From: a virus
Direction: 5' to 3' (one strand)
DNA: 64,000 nucleotides
IMG/VR virus record: IMGVR_UViG_3300047445_000314
Location: 35,207-99,206 of that record
Under the pieces are notes generated by a model. The model searched no databases. It was not told where the DNA came from and saw nothing but the letters and a program-made list of their open reading frames with translations. A program made the translations under genes and the position numbers. Position 1 is the first letter of the stretch. Every line of letters starts with the position of its first letter. Below, in pieces: positions 41,824 through 50,085 of the stretch.

Positions 41824-42423
41824 ATGACCTCGATCTCTACTCCAAGCAAGACACAAGGGACATCCCTGTTATCCCTCCAATCAATCGCAGCGAACAACAC
41901 CGTTGTCGGTACTGAAGTCGATGTGACCGGGAAATTCGCTGGCGTGATCTTCATCCACTTCGGCCGGACTACTACCACCGCACCCGGCTCCGGCGTTTCG
42001 TTCCGTATAGAAGTGGCGGACAAAGCGTCGGGCGGAAATCACTGGTATCCGTTGACCAACGTCATCACGAACATTGCAGCGTGTAATGGGCCTACCAATA
42101 CCAGCACCAGCGGGGCGGCGCAAACAGTCTCCTCGAACACTGGATTCGTAGCGCAGGATATCTGTTGTATTGCGCCGACGACGGTAGCCAATACGGAATG
42201 GGCGCGGCTCGTGTCGATTTCCGGCTCCGTGCTGACGATGGAAGAAACCATCGCCGGTTCGCACACGACTGGCAACACGTACAACAAAGCGGAAATGTAC
42301 GCCATTCCGCTGGACCTGTCGGGCATTGGCCGCCTGCGCGTGGTCGCTGACGGCTCCGCCCACAATCAGGCGTTCCGCTGCGAAGCGTTCCTGAATACGC
42401 TCGACTCCGTGAGCAGCACATGA
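41824..42423 (+). CDS. Hypothetical virion protein (199 aa)
   Basis: Start 41824 (overlapping TGACC) with only a weak ribosome site. Beta-rich, with Val-Asp-Val-Thr-Gly-Lys-Phe-Ala-Gly and Phe-Ile-His-Phe-Gly-Arg, then a jelly-roll-like C-terminus ending Leu-Asn-Thr-Leu-Asp-Ser. It overlaps the next gene by four bases. It may be a fibre cap or adhesin, but no family is recognised. Confidence 0.5.
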   Translation: MTSISTPSKTQGTSLLSLQSIAANNTVVGTEVDVTGKFAGVIFIHFGRTTTTAPGSGVSFRIEVADKASGGNHWYPLTNVITNIAACNGPTNTSTSGAAQTVSSNTGFVAQDICCIAPTTVANTEWARLVSISGSVLTMEETIAGSHTTGNTYNKAEMYAIPLDLSGIGRLRVVADGSAHNQAFRCEAFLNTLDSVSST

Positions 42424-45035
42424 TCGCTTACCCGACCGCCTTGGCTGCGCGCCAGCGCCCTCCACCGGGCAGTCGCGCATTTCGTCAGACGACAAGTGGG
42501 GGACTGTGGCTGCCTAGCAGCCACGGCGGGGTAACGGATGCCATGGGCAACAGCCCTCCGGCCAAAGTGATCGGCGGCGTCACGTATGTGCAGGGGCCAT
42601 TCGGTGCCCCGGCGCTGAAATTCGATAACGCAACGGGCTACGTCGATTGCGGACTAAACGGCAACACGACGTTCAACTGGGCGACACCTAATGCATTCCT
42701 GTATCGTCCGCGCACCTTTTGGGCATGGGTGCGGCGACCGTCGTCCTCCAGCGTGGGGCCAGTCTTTTCAAAGGGTAACAATTCACCCAACTCCGGCTGG
42801 AGCATGTCGGTTACGACGACAGGGTTGCGCTTTGGCTGGGTGGGTTCGAGCAACGGTGCGCACACTACCTCGAACGTCCTGAGCGTAGGGGATTGGCACC
42901 TTATCGCCATCGCCTGGGACGGCGGCGCGGGGGCTATCTCCGACCTTAGCGGCACACCATTTATCGGCGGCATGTCCATCTATCTGGACGGTGTATGGCA
43001 GGGCGCTCCGAACACAGGCTCTTGGGAGGCCAATGGCTCGCAGAACAGCCTTGACCAATTCAATCTGTGGATAGGGCAGGCCCAATATGTCGGCGGCTCA
43101 GGCGGCGCAATCAGCCAATGGGCCGACCTGGAGATTGACCATTGGGGTCTCGACTATCGTGTCTATAGCCCTGAAGAAATCGCGGACCTGTATCGACGGC
43201 CTTTCAGGTCCTTCGCGCCTAGTCCTATTTTCAGAAAACTAATCCCTACGTCTGTAAACTACACGGACTCAGTTACCGAAGTCTCCACGGCCAGTGACAG
43301 TAGCGGCGCAACGGTGGCATTCGCGGTCAGCGCCACTGAGGCGGCCACGGCCAGCGACAGCGATGCAGGTACGATGGCAGCCACGGTGTCCTCGTCCGAG
43401 ACTGGCACGGCCACAGAGTCCAGCGCCAGTACGCTGGCTGCGGTCGGTAGCGTAACGGAGAGTGCAAGTGCAGCCGACACCGCTGACAACACTGCCGTGC
43501 AACTTGCCAATGCCGCCGAACTAGGCAATGCGCTCGACATCGAGACGGCCAGCTATATCGGCGTCGTCATCGACTCGTCCGAGTCGGTGGACTCCAGTGA
43601 GCTAACGAGCGCTACTGCTGTCTCGCTAGTGGCTATAGCGGAAAGTGCAGCGGCGCTGGATGCTGGCAGCGCTACTATTGCCACCTCGGTAGCCATGGTG
43701 GAAGCCGCCTCGGCAGGCGTGCAATCAATTGCAAACGCCGAGTATCTGATCGCAGAATCCGCCAGTGCCTCAGACAGCATCAATTCCCATAACGCCGCGA
43801 TTAGCAGCGCGAGCGAGTCTGCGAACGCCATGGCGGACGCATCGGCGACGGGCGGGGCGGTAGTCTCTGTGGTAGAAACCAATGCTGCCTCCACGACCAG
43901 TGTTGCAGGTAAGACCACCCGCGCGTTCGTCACGGAAGCCGCGTCGGCTGCCACGACGCAGGGTGCAACCAAAACCACCTCCGCCGCGAATGTGGCTACC
44001 GCCACTGCCAGCGACGATGACAACGCCACGACCAAGCTCAAGCTCGCTAAGAAAAGCATTGACGAGTCGGCGAACGCCACCACCACCCAGGCACTCGGTC
44101 CGTACACCACCACCGCCAACCGTGATGAGGTGGCCAGCTCCGCCGTGGTCTCCAGCGCCAGCTATATCGGCCTGGTACAGGTCACCAACGAGGCGACGGT
44201 AGCTGATAGCGTCGAGGATGTCACTGCGCAGTTCCACGTAGATGGCGAGGGCGAGTCCGCCAGTGCTACCGACGACCTGGATGCCGTTATCGACAGCCAG
44301 TTCTCCGTGGCCGAGCCTACGGTGGCCGGTGATCAGTTCGATGCCATCTCGGATACGAATGTCGGGCAGGAGGACGCAGCCAGTGCAGTCGATACAGCCT
44401 CGCTGATCTGGGTAGGTGCGGCGGAGGCCGTCGAAGCCGCGTTTGCTATCGACAGCGCCAACGGTGTCGTAGTCGTACAGCCTGCCAGCTTCCATATCGA
44501 AAGCGCGCAGGCGTTGGATAGCGTCAGTGCTGAGCGTATCGTCAATACTGAGATCAACGAGCCGACCGACAATCTGACGGAAGCACTGGACACCAGCGAC
44601 CGGACTATTGCAACCTTCGCTGATATCGAGGAAATCGACCCGAACGCGGCGGACCAGTCGGCTACCTTGCTCGGTATCGGCCGTGTGACGGAAGCGGCCA
44701 ATTTGACGGACGCCTGTGACTGCGTCGTGATATTTGCCGCCATGCAGGAAGAGTTCGCGGAGGCTGACGACATCGACATTGCCTTTGGCTTGCTGGTAGC
44801 GCTGGAGACAGAGCATGCCAGCGCGATCGATAGCCTGTTGTCGACGGTAGGCATTAGCAGGCAGATCACCGAACATGCGGTAGCCGTGGATAGCGCGCAG
44901 GGCTATCTCAAGACCGCCGCGCCCGCGATACGGGTGTGGGAGGTTCCAGGACAGGACCGTAATCTGGTACTATCCGGCAGCGACCGGACATGGGAAGTGC
45001 CGGGGCAGGATCGCGCGTGGGACATACCCGATTAA
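42420..45035 (+). CDS. LamG-like adhesin with about 20-residue repeats (871 aa)
   Basis: The first about 270 residues resemble a LamG/concanavalin A-like sandwich (Tyr-Val-Asp-Cys-Gly, Trp-His-Leu-Ile-Ala-Ile-Ala-Trp-Asp-Gly, Ser-Ile-Tyr-Leu-Asp-Gly-Val-Trp). From about residue 280 to 830 the protein is built of roughly two dozen about 20-residue units with consensus Glu-Ser-Ala-x-Ala-x-Asp-Ser followed by a hydrophobic stretch. The C-terminus has two Trp-Glu-Val-Pro-Gly-Gln-Asp-Arg copies. A long repetitive stalk on a sugar-binding head fits a fibre. Palindromic copy 16 sits in one unit. Confidence 0.65.
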   Translation: MIAYPTALAARQRPPPGSRAFRQTTSGGLWLPSSHGGVTDAMGNSPPAKVIGGVTYVQGPFGAPALKFDNATGYVDCGLNGNTTFNWATPNAFLYRPRTFWAWVRRPSSSSVGPVFSKGNNSPNSGWSMSVTTTGLRFGWVGSSNGAHTTSNVLSVGDWHLIAIAWDGGAGAISDLSGTPFIGGMSIYLDGVWQGAPNTGSWEANGSQNSLDQFNLWIGQAQYVGGSGGAISQWADLEIDHWGLDYRVYSPEEIADLYRRPFRSFAPSPIFRKLIPTSVNYTDSVTEVSTASDSSGATVAFAVSATEAATASDSDAGTMAATVSSSETGTATESSASTLAAVGSVTESASAADTADNTAVQLANAAELGNALDIETASYIGVVIDSSESVDSSELTSATAVSLVAIAESAAALDAGSATIATSVAMVEAASAGVQSIANAEYLIAESASASDSINSHNAAISSASESANAMADASATGGAVVSVVETNAASTTSVAGKTTRAFVTEAASAATTQGATKTTSAANVATATASDDDNATTKLKLAKKSIDESANATTTQALGPYTTTANRDEVASSAVVSSASYIGLVQVTNEATVADSVEDVTAQFHVDGEGESASATDDLDAVIDSQFSVAEPTVAGDQFDAISDTNVGQEDAASAVDTASLIWVGAAEAVEAAFAIDSANGVVVVQPASFHIESAQALDSVSAERIVNTEINEPTDNLTEALDTSDRTIATFADIEEIDPNAADQSATLLGIGRVTEAANLTDACDCVVIFAAMQEEFAEADDIDIAFGLLVALETEHASAIDSLLSTVGISRQITEHAVAVDSAQGYLKTAAPAIRVWEVPGQDRNLVLSGSDRTWEVPGQDRAWDIPD
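43718..43735 (-). repeat. 18-bp palindromic site, copy 16 (in repeat unit)
   Basis: CGTGCAATCAATTGCAAA, translated as Val-Gln-Ser-Ile-Ala-Asn in a unit of 18 rather than 20 residues. Confidence 0.8.
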
Positions 45036-45045
45036 CCAAGGAACC

Positions 45046-45378
45046 ATGATGACTACTACTCCTACTTTTGGATTCACCAAGCGCAACGACGGTTTCTGGT
45101 GGGCCGACCCGATCGACCCCAGCGACGTCGTCGATTTTCCGGTGAGCTTTCGCACGCTGCTGGGGCCGGAAGACACCATCGATACGGCCAATCTCAGCAA
45201 TGCCGTCAACGGCAAGAACATCACGATTGAGAACCGTACCGTCTTCGACACCCACGGCGTCACGGTCTGGGTCAAGCAGGGCGTGCGCCGCACCACCGCC
45301 GAGGTGCGCATCACTGTCAATACGACGGCGGGGCGGACGCTGGAGCGCACCTTCAAGATCGAGGTCAAGGATTTGTAG
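45046..45378 (+). CDS. Small fibre-associated beta protein (110 aa)
   Basis: Start 45046 after AAGGAACC. Asp-Val-Val-Asp-Phe-Pro-Val-Ser-Phe, then Asp-Thr-Ile-Asp-Thr, Gly-Val-Thr-Val-Trp and Arg-Thr-Leu-Glu-Arg-Thr-Phe-Lys-Ile-Glu-Val, resemble a conserved phage Ig-like family found near fibre genes. It is the last virion gene before the lysis cassette. Confidence 0.65.
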   Translation: MMTTTPTFGFTKRNDGFWWADPIDPSDVVDFPVSFRTLLGPEDTIDTANLSNAVNGKNITIENRTVFDTHGVTVWVKQGVRRTTAEVRITVNTTAGRTLERTFKIEVKDL

Positions 45379-45398
45379 GAATATACCGACACGCCTAG

Positions 45399-45416
45399 TT
45401 TGCAATTAATTACAAA
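45399..45416. repeat. 18-bp palindromic site, copy 17
   Basis: TTTGCAATTAATTACAAA with a TA centre, ending three bases upstream of the -35 of the lysis promoter. Confidence 0.8.
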
Positions 45417-45419
45417 AGA

Positions 45420-45448
45420 TTGCATCTAGGCACCCTTATGCTTAAAAT
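45420..45448 (+). promoter_or_regulatory. Lysis promoter TTGCAT-17-TAAAAT
   Basis: TTGCAT at 45420-45425, TAAAAT at 45443-45448, spacer 17, preceded by TGC giving an extended -10. Palindromic copy 17 abuts its upstream side. Confidence 0.6.
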
Positions 45449-45471
45449 ACGGGCAACCAAGGGAGAAGGCC

Positions 45472-45966
45472 ATGACCGCACAGGGACCGACGCAAACCAC
45501 CGCCAATACGGCCACCACCGGCACACCTGCTGATTTCCACATCACCGATATCCCGTTCGGCGGCACCGTCGTCACCAGTATCATGTCGGCCATGGCCGCC
45601 GTCCTGTGGGTACGCCGCAAGCTCAGCAAGGACAATGTCGAGCTGGCCAAGGACAGGGTCGAGGCCTCCGTGTTGCAGACCATCTCGGCCGAGCGCGACC
45701 GCGCCGTCCTGGCTGCCGAGAAGGCCTGGCAGACTAGAGCCGAGGACGCCAAGCTAATCGGTCAGCTCAACGGTGAAGTCAAGCACCTGTCGCATATGAA
45801 CTGCGACCTGATCAAGGAAGTGGAAAACCTGCGCAACGACTTCCAGCAGCTCCGCGAAGTTATCTTGTGTTTGTTGCCAAGGGTCATTAACATGGACATT
45901 TCCGACACGCCGTACACGCCGGAACAATTGATGCTCCTGTTGCGCCAGCCAAGGACCACGCCATGA
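45472..45966 (+). CDS. Membrane-anchored coiled-coil protein, lysis cassette (164 aa)
   Basis: Start 45472 after GGGAGAAGG. A 40-residue Thr/Ala-rich N-terminus, one membrane helix (Gly-Gly-Thr-Val-Val-Thr-Ser-Ile-Met-Ser-Ala-Met-Ala-Ala-Val-Leu) and then a Glu/Lys/Ala coiled coil for about 80 residues. First gene of the lysis unit; it could be a holin partner or an antiholin. It overlaps the endolysin gene by four bases. Confidence 0.55.
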   Translation: MTAQGPTQTTANTATTGTPADFHITDIPFGGTVVTSIMSAMAAVLWVRRKLSKDNVELAKDRVEASVLQTISAERDRAVLAAEKAWQTRAEDAKLIGQLNGEVKHLSHMNCDLIKEVENLRNDFQQLREVILCLLPRVINMDISDTPYTPEQLMLLLRQPRTTP

Positions 45967-46448
45967 TCTCCGTCAACCTGCAAGCGTTTTTGGATACGAT
46001 CGCGCACAGCGAAGGCACGTCGACCAGTGCCGCCACCCGCAACAACGGCTACGACGTGATCGTCACGGGCGCGGACGGCAAGGCGGAAGTGTTTACCGAC
46101 TACAGCACGCACCCGTTCGCCACTGGACGCAAATCCAAGGTGATCAACAGCCGTGGCTTGACCTCGAACGCGTCCGGCCGCTACCAGTTCATGCTGCGCG
46201 ACTGGGCGCACTATCAGGCGCAATTGAGGTTGCCCGACTTTGGCCCCGCATCGCAGGACAAGTGGGCGATCCAGTTGCTGCTCGAATGCGGCGCGTTGAA
46301 GCTGATCGAGGCGGGCCGCTTCGACCTGGCGGTGGCCAAGTGTGCACACCTATGGGCATCCTTGCCAGGGGCGGGCTACAGTCAGCATGAGAATCTGCTG
46401 GCCAACCTGCGCGGGGTCTACACCAAGGCGGGCGGGGTACTGGCATGA
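45963..46448 (+). CDS. Endolysin, lambda R-like transglycosylase (161 aa)
   Basis: Starts at the ATGA overlap. The sequence Ile-Ala-His-Ser-Glu-Gly-Thr near residues 12-18 holds the catalytic Glu; Phe-x-Thr-x-Tyr-x-x-His-Pro, Asn-Ala-Ser-Gly-Arg-Tyr-Gln-Phe, Ser-Gln-Asp-Lys-Trp-Ala and Ala-Ser-Leu-Pro-Gly follow as in lambda R. It cleaves the glycan strands of peptidoglycan. No signal peptide is visible, so it needs a holin. Confidence 0.85.
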   Translation: MISVNLQAFLDTIAHSEGTSTSAATRNNGYDVIVTGADGKAEVFTDYSTHPFATGRKSKVINSRGLTSNASGRYQFMLRDWAHYQAQLRLPDFGPASQDKWAIQLLLECGALKLIEAGRFDLAVAKCAHLWASLPGAGYSQHENLLANLRGVYTKAGGVLA

Positions 46449-46822
46449 GCGGCTTTACTATTGAACCGATGATCATCGTCCTGGCATTGGCGGCGGTGGT
46501 CATCGGCATCTCGTTCTACCACGCGCACCGCAAACCCGATTTCAATTTCAATGCCTTCGACCTGATCATGACGGATGGCAGCATCGACCGGGTCGCGCTG
46601 GCCTTCATGCTGGTCCTGGCGGTGACCACCTGGATCATGCTCGATCTGCAAATCAAAGGCAAGATGACCGAAGGCTATCTGACCTCCTACGGCGCAATGT
46701 GGGTGGTACCGCTGGTAGCCAAGGTCGTCTTCAACAAGACCGAATTGCCTACGCCAACCCCGCTAGTTGCCCAGAATCCCGCGCCCCCCGCGCCAACCGA
46801 CACCCCACCGCAAGGCAGCTAA
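46445..46822 (+). CDS. Putative holin (125 aa)
   Basis: ATGA overlap with the endolysin. Two clear membrane helices (about residues 8-25 and 49-67) and a third less hydrophobic segment near 78-94, with Thr-Asp-Gly-Ser-Ile-Asp-Arg-Val-Ala-Leu-Ala-Phe and Val-Thr-Thr-Trp. The C-terminus is Pro-rich and charged. Size and position fit a holin that opens the inner membrane and releases the endolysin. Confidence 0.65.
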   Translation: MSGFTIEPMIIVLALAAVVIGISFYHAHRKPDFNFNAFDLIMTDGSIDRVALAFMLVLAVTTWIMLDLQIKGKMTEGYLTSYGAMWVVPLVAKVVFNKTELPTPTPLVAQNPAPPAPTDTPPQGS

Positions 46823-46824
46823 TC

Positions 46825-47412
46825 ATGGGCACCCTTCTGATGCTGTACAGGAACAAGAAGCTCATTGCCTATGCCTTGCTGGTGATCGGTCTGGTACTCG
46901 GTGCACTTGCTTATCGCGCCAGCCTGATCAATGACGGCAAGGTCGCGGGCCGGGCCGAGGTACAAGCCCTGTGGGACAAGGACAAGGCCGCGCTGGCACT
47001 CGCCGAAGAGAAGGCCTACCAGCAGCGGGTGACCGAAAACAAGGTGGAAGCGGCCAAACAACTGGAAGCTAATCTAAGCAATGAGAGGACACACCATGAA
47101 GAACTGGCTAAGCTACGCGCTGATTTGTCTACTGACCGCATGCTGCGCGGACCCCGTCTATGTGGTCCGGTCGTTGCCGGAGAAACCAAAGCCAGTCGCC
47201 CCCGCGAGCGCGACGAACCCGATCCCGGCGTCGGGGCATTTCCGTCTGACGTTGAACGAGATATTAAGTCGCTGATCTGGGAGATGGAAGTAGTCGCGTC
47301 CACCGCGCGTTCCTGCCAGCAGTTCGTCAAGGACAATGGCATGTGGCCTGCGGCGGCGGAACCAACCCCTGCCTCCGAGCCTACTACCCCAATACCTGCC
47401 CCTACGCAATAA
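46825..47412 (+). CDS. Rz: Rz-like inner-membrane spanin (195 aa)
   Basis: Start 46825, three bases after the holin stop. An N-terminal membrane helix (Leu-Ile-Ala-Tyr-Ala-Leu-Leu-Val-Ile-Gly-Leu-Val-Leu) is followed by a long coiled coil (Ala-Leu-Ala-Glu-Glu-Lys-Ala-Tyr) and a Pro-rich C-terminus, the standard i-spanin layout. With Rz1 it fuses inner and outer membranes at the end of lysis, so the host is Gram-negative. Rz1 is embedded in the +1 frame. Confidence 0.75.
   Translation: MGTLLMLYRNKKLIAYALLVIGLVLGALAYRASLINDGKVAGRAEVQALWDKDKAALALAEEKAYQQRVTENKVEAAKQLEANLSNERTHHEELAKLRADLSTDRMLRGPRLCGPVVAGETKASRPRERDEPDPGVGAFPSDVERDIKSLIWEMEVVASTARSCQQFVKDNGMWPAAAEPTPASEPTTPIPAPTQ
47096..47275 (+). 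CDS. Rz1: Rz1-like outer-membrane lipoprotein spanin (59 aa)
   Basis: Start 47096 after GAGAGGAC, in the +1 frame within Rz. Met-Lys-Asn-Trp-Leu-Ser-Tyr-Ala then Leu-Leu-Thr-Ala-Cys, a lipobox whose Cys is lipidated; the rest is Pro-rich as in Rz1. The nested architecture matches lambda. Confidence 0.75.
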   Translation: MKNWLSYALICLLTACCADPVYVVRSLPEKPKPVAPASATNPIPASGHFRLTLNEILSR

Positions 47413-47437
47413 AATAGTTAGCCAAAATCCCCTATAG

Positions 47438-47446
47438 TGGTATGAT
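47438..47446 (+). promoter_or_regulatory. Extended -10 candidate TGGTATGAT
   Basis: TGG followed by TATGAT at 47441-47446 in the gap before the 47492 gene; the -35 would be TTAGCC at 47418-47423, which is weak. Confidence 0.4.
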
Positions 47447-47491
47447 CCTGCTTGCGCGCAGTAGACCCCATAACCCTATAGGAGCAGCATC

Positions 47492-48124
47492 ATGACCCTT
47501 TCTACCATGCCAGTACCACTGTCCCACGGCCTGCAAAATACCGCAGCCGACGACGTTGTCAAGGAATTGCGTGGCCTGACCCAGTCCCTGCTGGCCGGTA
47601 CCACCGCCAACACGACCATCGCCCTGGCCGCGATCCGCACCGAAGACACCTTGATCGGCGCGCTGAACAACAACGCCGGTACCATCACCGACATCCTGTC
47701 GACCATGTCGATCAACGACTGCCGCGCCTCCGGCACCGTCACCGCCGCCTCCGCCGTTGCCGCCGACACCGTCACCGTGGATGGCCGCGTCTATACCGCC
47801 GTCGCCAACGGCGTCACCCCGGCCTTCGGCCAGTTCTCGGTCGGTGCCACCGACGCCGCCTGCGCCACCAACCTGGCCGCCGCCATCAACCTGGGCGAGC
47901 AGGCCGACACCACCAGCAAGGTGACCGCATCGGCAGCCTCAGCCGTGGTGACCATCACGGCGCGCGCGGAAGGCACGGGTGGCAATGCCATCACCCTGGC
48001 TACGTCGAACAACACCCGCCTGGCCAAGTCCGGCACGGTACTCGCGGGTGGCACCGCTACCGGTGGCGTGAAGTCGACCGGCGCGACCAACCAGATCATC
48101 CTGACCTGGTTCAACAAGCACTAA
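47492..48124 (+). CDS. Putative virion/decoration protein (210 aa)
   Basis: Start 47492 after AGGAGC. The first about 75 residues are helical. The C-terminal about 130 residues contain Asp-Thr-Val-Thr-Val-Asp-Gly-Arg-Val-Tyr-Thr-Ala-Val, Ala-Thr-Asn-Leu-Ala-Ala-Ala-Ile-Asn, Val-Val-Thr-Ile-Thr-Ala-Arg and Gly-Gly-Asn-Ala-Ile-Thr-Leu, a beta-sandwich domain common in phage structural proteins. Very regular Ala/Thr/Val codons suggest strong expression. It is isolated after the lysis genes and before a terminator. Confidence 0.6.
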   Translation: MTLSTMPVPLSHGLQNTAADDVVKELRGLTQSLLAGTTANTTIALAAIRTEDTLIGALNNNAGTITDILSTMSINDCRASGTVTAASAVAADTVTVDGRVYTAVANGVTPAFGQFSVGATDAACATNLAAAINLGEQADTTSKVTASAASAVVTITARAEGTGGNAITLATSNNTRLAKSGTVLAGGTATGGVKSTGATNQIILTWFNKH

Positions 48125-48189
48125 GAGCAGGTGAAGCGACCGGTGAAGCTACCCGCCTAGCCGAATCGCGGTACCCTAGTCGTACCCCG

Positions 48190-48217
48190 AAAGCCTCCTC
48201 ACACAGGGGGCTTTTTT
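48190..48217 (+). terminator. Intrinsic terminator after late genes
   Basis: AAAGCCTCCT pairs with AGGGGGCTTT (one G-U pair) around a CACAC loop, followed by a T-run. Confidence 0.85.
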
Positions 48218-48230
48218 ACGTCCGTATATT

Positions 48231-48281
48231 TTGTACCACATGGCCCGTGGCGTATCGGGTAGCAGTACATTATGGTACAAT
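48231..48281 (+). promoter_or_regulatory. Promoter with TTGTACC...TGGTACAAT elements
   Basis: TTGTACC at 48231-48237 and GGTACAA at 48274-48280 are inverted arms, as at 1886-1915; TACAAT at 48276-48281 with a preceding TG is an extended -10. It starts transcription toward the AAA+ ATPase gene, and palindromic copy 18 lies 10 bases downstream. Confidence 0.5.
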
Positions 48282-48291
48282 TGGTTTCCCG

Positions 48292-48309
48292 TTTGAGATT
48301 GATTGCAAA
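48292..48309 (+). repeat. 18-bp palindromic site, copy 18
   Basis: TTTGAGATTGATTGCAAA, just past the -10 of the ATPase promoter, an operator-like position. Confidence 0.85.
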
Positions 48310-48373
48310 TAATTCCAATACGGATTGGCTCCTGCCGCGACGACAAATCGCACCTATATAAAGGTTGAACGTT

Positions 48374-50047
48374 ATGATCCTTACGACCACCCAAGACAAC
48401 TCGGAACACGCGCTCATGTCGGAGCTGTACAAGATGGCCGACGCCGGGGCCTCCGTGCTCCAGGTCCGCACTCGCGAAGTGATGCGCGGGGCGATGACAC
48501 TGCGCCGCAACATCCTCCTGTCCGAACACAGCGAATACCGCGAATGGGACGCCATCAATGGCTTCCGCAGCTTCACCCGCGAGGATTACGTCAGCCATAT
48601 CAAGGCGGGCGACCAGAAGGACTTCATGAGCGCGCTGGAGGAGCCGCTGGGCGAATTGCGCAACACCTCCTCGTCGATTAACAGCAAGCGCGATACGGTT
48701 CATTATTACATATTCGTTGACCCGCATCCCTATCTGGCCAACAACCCGGTCGCCACCGAGCTGGTCCAGCAATACGCGGCGATGCTGCCCTCCACCAATG
48801 TTTGCATCATCTTTGTCACCCCCGACGTCACGCTGGATGGCATCACGGCAGGCACCTTGCTCATCTCCGACATGAGCACGCCCAGCGCGGAGGAGTTGCA
48901 GGACGTCCTGGTCAAGATCATCGAAAAGGCGGAGGGCGATTTCAAGGACGGCAGCGAACTGTCCGATGAGGATATCCGCCGCCTGTCCGTTCTCGGGCTG
49001 GGGCTGTCCCTCTACGAGTTCGAGACCTACGCGGCGATTGCCATCATTGACGCGAATCAGAAGGACCATGACGCGATCACTTTTGAGGTGATGTCGGATG
49101 GGATTGCCCTCGGCAAGACGGCGGTGGTCAAGCAGTCCGATATCCTGGAGCTTATGGCTGGCGCGAACATGGCCGACGTCGGCGGCATGAACCGCCTCAA
49201 GGACTGGGTCGCCTCGCGCGCCGATTGCTACTCGGACGAGGCCAAGGCCTTCGGTATCGAGCCACCCAAGGGCGCGGTCGTGGTAGGCGTACCTGGCGGC
49301 GGCAAGTCGCTGGTTGCCAGGGCTACCGCCTCCGAGCTTGGCGTGCCATTAGTCCGCATGGATTTTTCCCGCATCTTCTCCAAGTACATCGGCGATAGCG
49401 AGAGCCGCATCCGCTCCGCGCTGAAGATGGTCGAGCAGATGGCTCCCTGCGTCCTCTTCCTCGATGAGCTGGACAAGGGCCTTGGCGGCAGCGCCAACGG
49501 CGGCGGCGATTCCGGCACCTCCTCGCGCGTGCTTGGCTCCTTCCTCTCCTGGCTACAGGATAACACCGCGCCGGTCTTTGTCATGGTCACCGCCAATCGC
49601 GTCGACGGCCTGCCTCCGGAACTCCTGCGGCGCGGCCGGTTCGATCAAATCTTCTCGGTCGGCCTACCCACCGACAAGGAACGGCTGGAAGTACTGGATA
49701 TCCACCTGCGCAAGCGTAATAAGACTACGACGTTCAGCAAGGAAGACCTGTTCGAGTTTACGGCGGCCTCGCGCGACTATGTCCCTGCCGAGATCGAATC
49801 GTCGGTCAAGGATGCGCTGATCATGGCCTTTAACGAAAAAACCACCGTCAAGATGGCGCATATCTTGCGCTCCCTGAAAGACATGGTGCCGATGTCGAAG
49901 TCGAACGCGGATGCCATTGCCAAGATCGTGGCATGGGCGCGGGATAACGCCACCCCGGTTAACTACGATGCGACCACGGACGCACCACTTGTCAACCTCG
50001 GACTGACGCGGCGCGTGGCAACCAACCGCACCCGCCCGACGCGGTAA
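48374..50047 (+). CDS. Ycf46-like AAA+ ATPase (557 aa)
   Basis: I choose ATG 48374, with AAAGG at 48360-48364, over TTG 48365. The N-terminal about 230 residues resemble Ycf46-type proteins (Val-Arg-Thr-Arg-Glu-Val-Met-Arg, then Glu-Trp-Asp-Ala). The AAA core has Walker A Gly-Val-Pro-Gly-Gly-Gly-Lys-Ser near residue 305, Walker B Cys-Val-Leu-Phe-Leu-Asp-Glu-Leu-Asp near 358, a sensor-1 Asn in Thr-Ala-Asn-Arg, and Arg-Arg-Gly-Arg-Phe-Asp near 418, the FtsH/Cdc48-class second region of homology. It should be an active hexameric ATPase. The C-terminus ends with a short Thr/Arg/Pro tail. It heads a block containing DUF1257 and DUF2997 genes. Confidence 0.8.
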   Translation: MILTTTQDNSEHALMSELYKMADAGASVLQVRTREVMRGAMTLRRNILLSEHSEYREWDAINGFRSFTREDYVSHIKAGDQKDFMSALEEPLGELRNTSSSINSKRDTVHYYIFVDPHPYLANNPVATELVQQYAAMLPSTNVCIIFVTPDVTLDGITAGTLLISDMSTPSAEELQDVLVKIIEKAEGDFKDGSELSDEDIRRLSVLGLGLSLYEFETYAAIAIIDANQKDHDAITFEVMSDGIALGKTAVVKQSDILELMAGANMADVGGMNRLKDWVASRADCYSDEAKAFGIEPPKGAVVVGVPGGGKSLVARATASELGVPLVRMDFSRIFSKYIGDSESRIRSALKMVEQMAPCVLFLDELDKGLGGSANGGGDSGTSSRVLGSFLSWLQDNTAPVFVMVTANRVDGLPPELLRRGRFDQIFSVGLPTDKERLEVLDIHLRKRNKTTTFSKEDLFEFTAASRDYVPAEIESSVKDALIMAFNEKTTVKMAHILRSLKDMVPMSKSNADAIAKIVAWARDNATPVNYDATTDAPLVNLGLTRRVATNRTRPTR

Positions 50048-50085
50048 AATAGAACGAAATAATCAGGAGAACCCAGGAGCAGACT

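Noticed and set aside
43770-44876. Antisense 368-codon frame over the repeat adhesin
   Set aside because: It exists only because the repetitive sense gene has biased codons; no start signal or family match is visible.
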